This document shows positions 45,468 to 55,934 of a stretch of DNA of 64,000 bases, piece by piece (position 1 is the first letter of the stretch; each line of letters begins with the position of its first letter). Location of the stretch: positions 39,620,968-39,684,967 of the forward strand of contig NC_054540.1 of NCBI RefSeq assembly GCF_017654505.1. Reading direction: 5' to 3'. The notes beneath the pieces were generated by a model. It made no database searches and had not been told where the DNA came from. It saw only the letters and a program-made list of their open reading frames with translations. The position numbers were made by a program, and so were the translations under genes. Source of the DNA: Polyodon spathula. Lineage: Eukaryota > Chordata > Actinopteri > Acipenseriformes > Polyodontidae.

Positions 45468-47575
45468 ATTTTCTATACAGGAAACTGGCACGCCGATTCT
45501 TCATTTGGGCAAGCTTAGCACTTACTCTATTGTTGAATTCTGAAATCTTCTGTAAAAACTCATTTTTGATGGAGAGCATCGACAATGCATTCAGTCTGTG
45601 ACATTGTATTCCTCAAAAAAGTTTGGATCCTCTTGAGAGTCGAGAAGCTTCTCTCAGATTCAAAATTTGGCATTGGAGTTGTTATCACCACTTGGAGCAG
45701 TTTAACAGTTTCAGACCAAGTTTAATTTAGATTATTTTTACACATGAATTTTAACAGGGAACGTGCTGTGTTGCCACGGTGTAGCTCAGTGTGCTGATAC
45801 AAGACGGAAAGCTCTGTTTTAAGTTTGGGTTGGTTCAACATGGGATAATAGTTGGTGGCATTCAGTTCCTCTGTTGAAAATACGTTTAGAAAATTTGATG
45901 AAAATGAACTAGCCTTGCTGCTATTAAATGGTTGATTTGAGAAAATCTCTTCTCCATGCAGACAATTATAATATTGCAAGCCTCTTTCATACAGCCGCGA
46001 TGTTCGTTCCTTGTTTAGAAGGAGGCTCATTTTCTTCGTGGTTGCCAGTGAATCTATGCTTTCCCTAATTTTTGTCATGTGTGTTTTTTAGTTGTTTATT
46101 GCAGTGTTCACCCCAATTACCTCAATGTCATGCTTCTACATCACATTATACAAAATGTCAAATTTCTGGCATGATCAAAGCAAAAGATTCCAAGTAACAC
46201 AGAATATCAGAGTCATGCATGAGCTTGGAAAGACCGTATGCTTTTATGATAGTATTTCTGTCACAACTATATTGTTCTCAAATATACTGCATGCATTCTT
46301 GAAGAGCATCTAAATTCTCAGAAACGGCATTGAGAGTCCTCCCTTTAAAGTTCCGTCGTGTTCCGCTGGGCCTTGGAATTCATTTATTTCTTTTCAGTGA
46401 TATTGAAAAGTGACAAAACCTGACAGATCTGCAAAAAATATTTTCAGTTCTGTAGTTCTCCTTGAGCAAAGTTGTTGAATTTTCAAGTTAATTTGATGAG
46501 TGTAGCAATGGTGTGCATAGGGGTAGACCTCTTTCATTAGGGTTTGTACTCCACGTACATTTCCACTTATTACTGCACTTTGAGCGAACAGTTTGTCATG
46601 CAATTTCAGTGGCTCCAGAATCTCTTTTATGGTATAGGCTAGATCACCTGCAGTTTTATTATTAACTTCAACAAATTCCAAAAATCTTTCTTTCACCTCA
46701 CTGTTGAGCAGCAGGTAACACAGTACGATAACATTTGCGACTTGCAGGACATGTCTGTTGTCTCGTCTGCTTGCACAGCAACAAATGTAGTTTCAGAGCT
46801 CCTTATTAATTTCCTCCCTGTACACTTGAAACATGCAATCTAATAGCTCATTATGGATGTTTTTGGCTGTTTCTTTAAATACAGTTGCATTTTCGTAGTG
46901 ATTTCTTAACCTTGAGTCCCTATCACAAATTGTTTAGAAAATTCTACAGAAAACATCTGGATTGTTGGAGACCGTTTGTGAGAGGTTGGTGGAAATCACT
47001 GGACACAAACACAAAGTTCAAGTTTTGAACACCCTGCAGGTGTTAATTTCACCACAAGGTGGCATTATGATACTGGCTCACCCAAATACCAATGATGGTA
47101 AACAGGGCCAATGAAGAGTGCACACACACATGTATGTCAAAATAATAGTCTGAACAAAAGACGAAAGCAAAAAGAGAAAATAAAACACAATAACACAACT
47201 ACAAACAAAAGGTTGCTGCTTCAGCAGTGTTGCCACACCGTCGCTACCCATACGGCTTGGGTCTTCAGCCTGTGCCTGCTCGCTACTCCTCTACCTAACA
47301 CTGTGTGGGGATGCCCAAGGTTTCCCCGCTCACTACACACGTCCCCCCCTTGGGATCTTAATAAAAGAAAGGTCTGTCCTCCCTGATTCCAGGCTATATT
47401 CTTCTGCTTGTTTTGCTGGTCTGATCTAATAGCTCCAGACGCTAGCGTTCTTTTGTGGTCTCTCTGTTATTTTTGACCAGAGCTCCCACTGTCGTTCTCC
47501 CAGAAGGGCTGACCTGAGAAGTAGCAGAGCATTATTCTTATAGGTTGAGTGCTGCTCAAGACCCGCCTCTCAACC

Positions 47576-47613
<38 letters not shown>

Positions 47614-48170
47614 CGAGCCCTCTCCCTGCCTCCACGTGTCACTGCCATGATTGAAAGGCAGACCCTAAATGGCTCCCAAGCTCCCCCTGAAGGATCATGC
47701 ATGCACCAAAGAGCCAGCAGAGATACCACCCTGTTACACCATTGTTTCATCAGGACCTCTCAAAGCAAGTTTGCATTTAACACACAATTTGGTATAATTG
47801 ATTATTTTTGACAGCATGTACCAGTTTTCTTCCACTTATTGTGGAGCTCCACCGATCGTACATATCTACTGTCAATCTGTGCTGCAATGTTTACCTTGCC
47901 CATTAGTTTGAGTTTGATGGCACTTTCCACATGAGTAGCACAGCTTTCATGTTTTCTTGGTATTTCTGACAAGTGTTTTAAGTCCTTTTGTGATTTTGTC
48001 CATGCCGTCTCTCCACCAAATAAAAGACAAGGAAAACAAAAAAGCGATTTTTCCATGATCGCTTGCGGTAAGTCACTTTTTTGTGAACGATTCATAATTA
48101 AAGCTCCTAGTTTTTTTTCTTTTCCCTTTTGGGTTATCACAAGATCCATTGATTTCAAGTTTTTCTTCAA
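45468..48170 (-). pseudogene. hAT transposase (ZMYM1-like family), interrupted
   Basis: From high to low: start region MKKNLKSMDLVITQKGKEKK, TTF-type zinc finger (SLFCFPCLLFGGETAWTK, DLKHLSEIPRKHESCATH), KLALRGPDET just before an insertion at about 47743. Beyond it follow NNPDVFCRIF, ENATVFKETAKNIHNELLDC, EEINKELR, the LAYTIKEILEPLKLHDKL part, HCYTHQINL (the conserved HC-x2-H motif of hAT catalytic domains) and, at 45690-45470, the C-terminal dimerisation segment with ESERSFSTLKRI-like residues ending RASFLYRK. Several frameshifts and stops. The family moves by cut-and-paste with 8-bp duplications; I could not fix the element ends. Confidence 0.8.
47040..47743 (-). mobile_element. LTR-like insertion inside the hAT transposase
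   Basis: The hAT reading stops after the GPDETM codons and resumes with CPVISTNLSQ near 47000. The inserted 0.7 kb starts in the minus sense with TGTAACAGGGTGG, has a (CT)n tract at 47579-47609, a CCTATAAGAATAATGC promoter-like site near 47540 and a T-rich end. Length and start suit an LTR; no exact target duplication was found, so the left limit is approximate. Confidence 0.5.
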
Positions 48171-48174
48171 ATGA

Positions 48175-49650
48175 TAATGAAAAAAAAAACTTTTCTAACA
48201 GAAATCAAGACTGTTCGTCTTTTGTTCAAAGTTTTGACAGTACTAACAGTACATTGGCAGTAACCGACAAGTGGGAAGTGACAAGTTCATGCGCAGTAAG
48301 GCATAATAGGCAAGGGGCCGAAGCTGAAGTGCCCCTGCATTCCTCATGGAAACTAAAGCGCATTTGGGACAGCCATATTTGCTGTATTTATGTACAGTAC
48401 AGTGTTATTGCTTCAATGCAGACGTTGGGGCCAGCCCCACCAGGCACACTTGCGATTGATCACTGCGTTCATCACCTTATGACCTTGATGGCTTGGCAAA
48501 CACGTTACTGGTTTATTTACTTTTGGGTACAAGCATCCTCTTTTGCAAACTGTACAGTACATTGTCATGCCCAAAAAGTAAAACAATGTGAATTTTATTT
48601 TTTGGCTTTTTCTAAGTGAGGTTCAGCCCCACCAATCCATAATGATGGGCTGCCCCTGCACCAGGGCCCAGCCAATCATAGCACCAGCATTAGGCTAAGA
48701 TCGCTGAACACTTTGTGTGAATAGGTGAAGAAAAACTATTCATGTGTATTATATACAGTGTTCCGCTTTTTCGGTTTTTATCTTTAAAATAATTTTGCGG
48801 GAATTTTTTTGAATTTATTTTACATATAGGGATACAATCGGTATAAAATAGTTTTTAATTGAAATGTCAGTAAAACATCGGGAGCAAAAAAATCCCAGTA
48901 TACACACTTTACATGTGGAATATGATATGTAGCAGTTCTGATTTCTGATTAGGTTTAATGTCCCTGGCATGTCTGATAAAGCACAATCTATGCAAGTCTA
49001 CCACATTTTCCCAAGTTAGCTGGTATTTTGCAAAAACGTTTGGGCAATCGCTGTGCTGACAGAAACAGTATCTACAGAAGGTATAAACATGACATCAGCA
49101 CAAAACAAGCCAGGTTTATTTGCCTTGAAATCATAAAAATTAAATAAAATTGACAGAACTGGACAAAGCCAACGGGAGACTCGTCAAAAGTCACACTGGA
49201 CATTTCCATCAACTAAAGCATAACCATTTTTTGTTAAATATTTACGATTAAGATTGTCAGTGTTTCAGCAGTGGACAGGCATTACTGTCGCACAATGTCA
49301 CTGATACATACCTCTGCAATAAACAGTGGCTGTCCAGTAAAGCACAGCGTTTTGACAAACTCACTAACACAGTCATTCTGCTCTCTCTTTTATTAAAGCG
49401 TGTGTAAAAGCTGCATGAATGGATTTCTTGTCTCTCAGTTCACTTTCTTGTTTTAGTTTAATGTGTCACTTATTTTTCAGTATTTTCTTTTATTGTCAGC
49501 ATGAACATGTACCTCAATGCAACAGTATTTGCAGTGCTATACATGCTCTGCCTCATCTGACCCACTTCTGCTATTTTTGCTTTTTGTATACTTCAAAATA
49601 TTCATTTTATTTTGAATATTCATAAACTGATTTATGTTCTCACCATTCCT
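48175..49650. other. No gene recognised
   Basis: Probably the hAT 5' non-coding end plus unrelated AT-rich DNA. Open frames at 48149-48619 and 49419-49625 have no domain. Confidence 0.35.
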
Positions 49651-49654
49651 CATC

Positions 49655-49657
<3 letters not shown>

Positions 49658-49694
<37 letters not shown>
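49658..49694. repeat. (AT)n microsatellite
   Basis: Alternating AT, about 37 bases. Confidence 0.95.
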
Positions 49695-49697
<3 letters not shown>

Positions 49698-49877
49698 GTT
49701 TAAGAATTTTAATTTAGTTTTTGATCAATCTATAGTAGTTACACTGCCCAGCAATTGCCACAATAATCATACTTTGATTGGCCAACATAATCAGGTGATA
49801 ATGTGATTGTGAAGTGAAAGATAGACAGAGAAGTAGTGATAACTTTTAATGGACTAACTAAATAATTATTCACAAGC

Positions 49878-49906
49878 TTTCAAGACCTCAAAGGTCTCTT
49901 CTTCAG
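49878..49906 (-). ncRNA. Hammerhead-like core, probably from a Penelope-like element
   Basis: On the minus strand: CTGAAGA, then a stem AGACCT/AGGTCT with loop TTG, then GAAA. The hammerhead core is CUGANGA-stem II-GAAA, and position 7 is free. One unpaired base next to the stem departs from the usual core. Penelope-like elements are known to carry hammerheads; no PLE coding sequence is seen next to this one. Confidence 0.4.
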
Positions 49907-50327
49907 GCGAAAGTAGGAAAGAGAGATTGAAGTGACAGAGAATCACAGTTGAATGTTATTTGATCCTCTGACTTATAATTGTTTGCTGTATCCTAGGATA
50001 CAGTGTACGGCTGCTTATTACCACATCGGAGTCAAAAGAACAGCATTTTAATCAAATTATTGTGCATTTCCTAGAAAATAGTACAAAGATAATATTGAAT
50101 AATAGACTAAAAAAAACAGGTATAATCAGTAAAAACCGACGTCCAGTTGAAAAAATATCCTGAAATTTTTTGGTAAAATTTGGAATAAACGGGAAACACA
50201 GAACACTAATTATATATAAACCTGTGTCAATGTTTAACACATATACACCTGTGATGTGTTTCATCAAGTTTAGCCACTTTTACTTTTTGTGCTCTATAAT
50301 AGAACACACAGGCTTTCTAACTATATA

Positions 50328-51911
50328 CAGTGCCTTGCAAAAGAATTCAGACCCCTGACCAATTCTCTCATATTACTGAATTACAAATGGTGCATTGAAA
50401 TTTTGTTCTGTTCGATATTTTATTTTAAAACACTTAAACTCAAAATCAATTATTGTAAGGTGACATTGGTTTTATGTTGGGAAATATTTTTAAGAAAAAT
50501 AAAAACTGCAATATCTTGCTTGCATAAGTATTCAACCCCCACAAATTAATATTTGGTAGAGCCACCTTTCACTGCAATAACAGCTTTAAGTCTTTTGGGG
50601 TAAGTATGTACCAGCTTTGCTCACAGTGTCGGAGTGATTTTGGCCCATTCTTCTTGGCAGATTTGCTCCAGGTTGTTCAGATTGGTTGGACGACGCTTGT
50701 GGACTGCAATTTTCAAATAGTGCCACAGATTCTCAATGGGATTGAGATCAGGACTTTGACTGGGCCACTGTAGGACATTCACCTTTTTGTTCTTGAGCCA
50801 CTCCAATGTTGCTTTGACCTTGTGCTTGGGATCATTGTCCTGCTGAAAGGTACATTTCTTTCCAAGCTTCAGTTTTTTAGTGGACTGAAGCAGATTCTCT
50901 TGCAGTATTTTCCTGTATTTTGCTCCATCCATTCTTCCTTCAATTGTAACAAGATGCCCAGTCCCTGCTGATGAGAACCATCCCCACAGCATGATGCTAC
51001 CATCACCATACTTCACTGTAGGGATGATGTGTCTTCAGGCATGGGCAGTGTTAGGTTTGTGCCACACATAATGCTTTGAGTTTTGGCCAAAGAGTTCTAT
51101 CTTGTTCTCATCTGACCACAAAACCTTTTCCCACATCGCAGCTTGGTCACTCTCATGCTTTCTGGCAAACTCCAGATATGCTTTCAGATGGTACTTTTTG
51201 AGTAACAGCTTCTTTCTTACCACCCTTCCATTCAATCCAGTGTTATGCAGAGCTCTTGATATGGCTGACTGGTCCACTCCCAGCCACTGAACTCTATAGC
51301 TCCTTCAAAGTGATTGTTGGTCTCTTTGTGGCTTCTCTCACAATTCTCCCTCTTTTTTGAGCGCTGAGTTTTGAGGGACGGCCTTTTCTTGGCAGTGCCT
51401 GGGTGGCGTGATGCAGCTTCCACTTCCTAATTATTGATCCAACTGTGCTCACTGGGATATCCAAACACTTAAATATTATTTTGTACCCTTTCCTTAATCT
51501 GTGCATTTGTATTACTTTATCTCTAACTTCTGTAGAATGCTCTTTTGTCTTAATTTTCCTTCATATTCACAGCCTTACCAATGATCCTTCAACAGGAGGG
51601 TTTTTATCCAGAAAATGTGGCAGCAACTTTAATGGTTCACAGGTGGAGGCCAATGGTAAGGTAATTGTGTCCTCGTTAGGGCAATTTCTTTCATCGGTGG
51701 AAACTGGGAGCTTCCACAGCACAGGGGTTGAATACTTATGCAAGCAAGATATTTCAGTTTTTTATTTTTCTTAAAAATATTTCCCAACATAAAACCAATG
51801 TCACCTTATAATAATTGATTCTGAGTTTCAGTGTTTAAAAATAAAACGTCAAACAGAACGAAATTTCAATGTACCATTTGTAATTCGGTAATATGAGAGA
51901 ATTGGTCAGGG

Positions 51912-51912
<1 letters not shown>
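50328..51912 (-). mobile_element. Tc1-like transposon C with long TIRs, right tip lost
   Basis: The left end CAGTGCCTTGCAAAAGAATT follows TA at 50326-50327. Its first about 230 bases recur inverted at the right (51690-51912), for example GACCAATTCTCTCATATTAC against GTAATATGAGAGAATTGGTC. The right copy stops at the CCCC-equivalent, where an (AT)n tract begins, so the outer about 27 bases with the transposase cut site are missing. The transposase is on the minus strand. Confidence 0.9.
50621..51506 (-). pseudogene. Tc1 transposase relic (element C)
   Basis: Three frames in series: 51506-51294 with the first HTH and GRPSKLSAQKRGRIVREATK, 51277-51035 with MDQSAISRALHNTGLNGRVV and LWSDENKIELFG (Asp 1), 51016-50621 with [24 protein letters not shown] (Asp 2) and DLNPIENLW (Glu). 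The DD34E set is complete, but frameshifts and stops break the chain between pieces. Confidence 0.88.

Positions 51913-51988
<76 letters not shown>
51913..51988. repeat. (AT)n microsatellite, left part
   Basis: About 75 bases of alternating TA between Tc1-C and an LTR; the tract resumes after the LTR. Confidence 0.95.
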
Positions 51989-51995
<7 letters not shown>

Positions 51996-52661
51996 GATCC
52001 TCGCACTCACGGAGTTCGTTGCCCCTTTAAAATAGACCCAGGACACAAAAAATTGATTTTTTACAGCGCTGACGCGCACTTTTTAATAAACACAGAAATG
52101 AAAACAAAACAAACACCTAGCTCCCTCTTGGAGCTCTGACTAAACATAGACTGGTTCCTCACTAAACCACAGGACGGCTAAGCCGTTTACCTGACAAACA
52201 CCAAAACGGGCTTCTCTCAGCACTCTCTTCAATACGACTGGACACACACGCAGTCGGGCTCTTCACTCAGCACTTCACCTTCAATACGACTGGACACACA
52301 CGCAGTCGGGCTCTTCACTCAGCACTTCACCTTCAATACGACTGGACACACACGCAGTCGGGCTCTTCACTCAGCACTTCACCTTCAATACGACTGGACA
52401 CACACGCAGTCGGGCTCTTCACTCAGCACTTCACCTTCAATACGACTGGACACACACGCAGTCGGGCTCTTCACTCAGCAGCCCCGATCAGTCTGGCTGC
52501 CTCCCAAATACCCTGCACCTGTCTCTAATTTATAATTACGATCAGGTGCCGAGGATTAACTAAATCATTAAAACAATTACAATTAAACCCCATAACACCC
52601 AAATGTGCATTCTCACAAGGTTTTTAGCAGGGAAGGATTTTAACCCCCTCCCTGGTACCTT

Positions 52662-52664
<3 letters not shown>
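51989..52664 (-). mobile_element. Solo LTR (676 bp) inserted in an (AT)n tract
   Basis: In the minus sense it begins TGTAAGGTACC and ends CGTTTACA. Both flanks are AT repeat (ATATA on each side, so the duplication is consistent but not diagnostic). Features in sense order: a hairpin at 52626-52656, a GCACCTG...CAGGTGC hairpin (52515-52549), five 52-bp tandem units (52233-52479), a CAGG/ACGGCT hairpin near 52172-52195 and a poly(A)-type TTTATTAAAAAG before the R/U5 end. Same family as the LTR at 1900-2320. Confidence 0.9.
52233..52479 (-). repeat. 52-bp tandem repeat, 4.7 identical units, inside the LTR
   Basis: Units start at 52233, 52285, 52337, 52389 and 52441 and look identical. Each holds an inverted pair CGACTG/CAGTCG around ACACACAC-type sequence. 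Confidence 0.97.

Positions 52665-52731
<67 letters not shown>
52665..52731. repeat. (AT)n microsatellite, right part
   Basis: Continuation of the AT tract after the LTR, leading into the next Tc1. Confidence 0.95.
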
Positions 52732-52733
<2 letters not shown>

Positions 52734-52737
<4 letters not shown>

Positions 52738-54291
52738 ACTGTGCAAAAGTTTTAGGCAGGTGTGAAAAAATGCTGTAAAGTAAGAATTCTTTCAAAAATA
52801 AACATGTTAATAGATTATATTTATCAATTAACTAAATGCAAAGTGAGTGAACAGAAGACAAATCTAAATCAAATCCATATTTGTTGTGACTACCCTTTGC
52901 CTTCAAAACAGCATCAGTTCTTCTAGGTACACTTGCACAAAGTCAGGGATTTTGTAGGCATATAGTCAGGTGTATGATCAAACAATTATAGCAAACAGGT
53001 GCTAATGATCATCAGTTCAATCTGTAGGTTGAAACACAATCATTAACTGAAACAGAAGCATCTGTGTAGGAGGAATAAAACTGGATGAGGAACAGCCAAA
53101 CTCAGCTAACAAGGTGAGGTTGCTGAAGACAATTTACTGTCAAAATTCATACACCATGGCAAGACTGAGTACAGAAACAAGACACAAGGTAGTTATACTG
53201 CATCAGCAAGGTCTCTCCCAGGCAGAAATTTCAAGGCAGACAGGGGTTTCCAGATGTGCTGTCCAAGCTCTTTTGAAGAAGCACAAAGAAACGGGCAACG
53301 CTGAGGACCGTAGATGCAGTGGTTTGCCAAGGAAACTTACCGCAGCAGATGAAAGACACATCATGCTTACTTCCCTTTGCAATCGAAAGATGTCCAGCAA
53401 TGCCATCAGCTCAGAATTGGCAGAAAATAGTGGGACCCTGGTACACCCATCTACTGTCCGGAGAAATCTGGTCAGAAGTGGCCTTCATGGAAGACTTGCA
53501 GCCAAAAAGTCATACCTCCGATGTGGAAACAAGGCCAAGTGACTCAACTGTGCATGAAAATACAGGAACTGGGGTGCAGAAAAATGTTTTTAAATATTTG
53601 GCTGTAGCAGAAGGCAGTTTGTTTACCGAAGGGCTGGAGAGCGGTACACGAATGAGTGTCTGCAGGCAACAATGAAGCATGATGGAGGTTTCTTGCAAGT
53701 TTGGGGCTGCATTTCTGCAAATGGAGTTGGGGATTTGGTCAGAATTAATGGTCCCCTCAATGCTGAGAAGTACAGGCAGATACTTATTCATCATACAATA
53801 CCATCAGGGAGGCATCTGATTGGCCCCAAATTTATTCTGCAGCATGACAACGACCCCAAACATACAGCGAAAGTCATTAAGAACTATCTTCAACGTAAAG
53901 AAGAACAAGGAGTCCTGGAAGTGATGGTATGGCCCCCACAGAGCCCTGATCTCAACATCATCGAGCCTGTCTGGGATTACATGAAGAGAGAAAAGCAACT
54001 GAGGCTGCCTAAATCCACAGAAGAACTGTGGTTAGTTCTTCTAGATGTTTGGGCCAACCTACCTGCCGAGTTCCTTCAAAAACTGTGTGCAAGTGTACCT
54101 AGAAGAATTGATGCTGTTTTGAAGGCAAACGGTGTTCACACCAAATATTGATTTGATGTAGATTTTTTTTCTTCTGTTCACTCACTTTGCATTTTGTTAA
54201 TTGATAAATATAAACTATTAACATGTCTATTTTTGAAAGCATTCTTACTTTACAGCATTTTTTCACACCTGCCTAAAACTTTTGCACAGTA

Positions 54292-54294
<3 letters not shown>
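52734..54294 (+). mobile_element. Tc1-like transposon D (TIRs intact)
   Basis: The ends read CAATACTGTGCAAAAGTTTT and, inverted, CAGTACTGTGCAAAAGTTTT; the TIR is about 55 bases with nearly full identity. TA lies on both sides within AT repeats, so the insertion site was an AT microsatellite. The transposase is on the plus strand and defective. Confidence 0.95.
53156..54151 (+). pseudogene. Tc1 transposase (element D), catalytic Asp 1 region lost
   Basis: From MARLSTETRHKVVILHQQGL the N-terminal HTH (SQAEISRQTGVSRCAVQALL), the SGLPRKLTAADERHIM linker and the second HTH (VHPSTVRRNLVRSGL) are clean up to about 53540. The next about 130 bases are damaged: the W-x-LWTDES segment holding Asp 1 has shrunk and the frame shifts. 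From 53672 it is clean again: MKHDGGFLQVWGCISANGVG, LQHDNDPKHT (Asp 2), SPDLNIIEPVWD (Glu) and the end GVHTKY. A different Tc1 family from B and C (frog Prince/Tc1-like style). Confidence 0.9.

Positions 54295-54360
<66 letters not shown>
54295..54360. repeat. (AT)n microsatellite
   Basis: Alternating TA following Tc1-D. Confidence 0.95.
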
Positions 54361-54361
<1 letters not shown>

Positions 54362-54363
<2 letters not shown>

Positions 54364-54790
54364 CTGAAAGCCGGCTTCGGTTGGTCCGAACGAACCCAAG
54401 AAAAAGGGAAAAAAGCTGCGGTGTGTGTCATAAGCTTTCTTATCGTGACTGAGGTGAAAATTAACTTTTAATTACAAAAATAAACAACAACAAATAAACA
54501 CCTAGCTCCTTCGGAGCACTGACTACACATTCGTTGCAGGTCCCTGTCTAGCTCGCAGGACGGCTACGCCGTTAACCTGCAACATTAACAAATAAACCAC
54601 ACAGGTTTAATCACAAATATTTTCCAGCAAACTATGTTCGAATTTGAGCACACACCCATGGAAATGTATCAAAGAATATGGTCGTCGACTCATTCTGGAC
54701 GTTGAGACAGAAAACTCGTGCTGTCTGAGTGTGGTCACAGACTCAAGTCAACCTCTCTGCATGCTCATTGGAAAAGACAATAACGGTGGG
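54362..54790 (-). mobile_element. LTR fragment related to the 52-kb LTR
   Basis: Shares CACCTAGCTCC, GGAGCACTGACTA and the CAGGACGGCTACGCCGT hairpin (54552-54580) with the 52-kb LTR and carries a GTGTGG-loop hairpin (54723-54742). The left end abuts the AT tract; the right end is not defined. Confidence 0.6.
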
Positions 54791-55475
54791 TGAGTAAACT
54801 TTAATTAACCACTACACCACTTATAGTAATGTCTGATAAAAAGCGTTGTGGGTTACTGTCCTACTTTTCTGTCCTTAACAAGAAGCCTAAAAACAACTGA
54901 CAAGTAAATTAAATTTTCATGTAAGTGTACAATACTGTATTTATTAACAATAAATACATACAAACAGCAGGGATGTAACTGTCACAGCATGTACACTTTA
55001 GCGCTGTACGGTATGTGCATGTTAGTTACATAAATTCATGAAGCCCTTTTATTTTTTAATATATGTTTGAAACACTAGTCTTACCATATATTAAATTAAG
55101 AAAAGTTTATTTGGTGTTTGTGACCACTGATTTATATACACAATATTTAGAAATGACAAAAGCAAATGTGAAAAACATAATATAACTTTTACTCATTATA
55201 TAAGTGGGAAGAGGAGTATGAGTTTGGTTTCTATCCTAGCATTTGCTGACTGTGATTTACACTTAGTCACTTTATGTATGGCGCTGTACACCTTGTTTAA
55301 CCAAAGGTTTCCTTATTATTTATTCTTAACAGTCACAATACAGCAAACGTCTTGTTTTACACATCTGACCTCCTCAAACACACTGCCTGACATTTCACCC
55401 CACTGTCGTAAAAGTAACGTAAACAGATGCATAACTAAGCAATGCAAACACAACATTTTCTCCCTCTTCCCATTC
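54791..55475. other. No gene recognised
   Basis: AT-rich, no domain found; may be interior of the LTR element. Confidence 0.35.
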
Positions 55476-55934
55476 CTAGACGGAACTCGTGTGAAATTCT
55501 GTAATAAAGTCAGTGAAGTGATGAGGTTGTGTCTCGGTTCTCATCGGCCTCCGAGGTGCATACATGCCTTGACACTGGGTAGCCAATTCTGTCTCGATAG
55601 TGGCCTCGTCTGCAGCTGCAAAATCCCAGAGTTCCCCAGCCAATGTGTATTGATCCTGTTGTGGGGCTGTGAATCTAACTAACTTACTGCTGTGCCATTT
55701 AGAACAATCTTGAAGAATGGAGGTAGCCGGTCTAACTTGTTTTAAAATTTGTATTGGTCTAGAAAACTGGGTACGCAGCTTGTCTCCTATCCAAGGACGT
55801 TTAATTCTGACCCATCTCCGGTTCTCTTCTTGCTGTGCAGCAGTTGACTGCTCCAGCATCTTTATAAGGTCAGATTTCTCAAATAAAAGAAAAATTGTGC
55901 TGGGTCTGTAGGGTTTGGTACCAGTGCCAGCAAG
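55476..55934 (-). pseudogene. Gypsy gag start fused to integrase C-terminus
   Basis: A 171-codon frame reads through the LTR end, then SDLIKMLEQSTAAQQEENRR, the gag start type seen at 2.4 kb, and continues with WVRIKRPWIGDKLRTQF, PATSILQDCSKWHSSKLVRF, which resembles the C-terminal integrase tail of Gypsy pol (W-V-R-x-P...G-K-L...F...W-H-x-S-x-L). Everything from most of gag to most of integrase is missing. The frame is open, so the deletion or recombination kept phase or was selected; no function is implied. Confidence 0.55.

Noticed and set aside
47545..47811. Arg-Glu-rich frame
   Set aside because: Translation of the (AG)n tract within the LTR-like insertion.
48149..48619. 156-codon plus-strand frame
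   Set aside because: It starts in antisense hAT sequence and shows no domain.
51912..52139. Open frame starting with Tyr-Ile repeats and running into the LTR
   Set aside because: Microsatellite plus antisense LTR; no gene.
52233..52479. Regular repeats resembling a CRISPR array
   Set aside because: Units are directly adjacent and identical with no variable spacers, and lie inside an LTR of a vertebrate genome.
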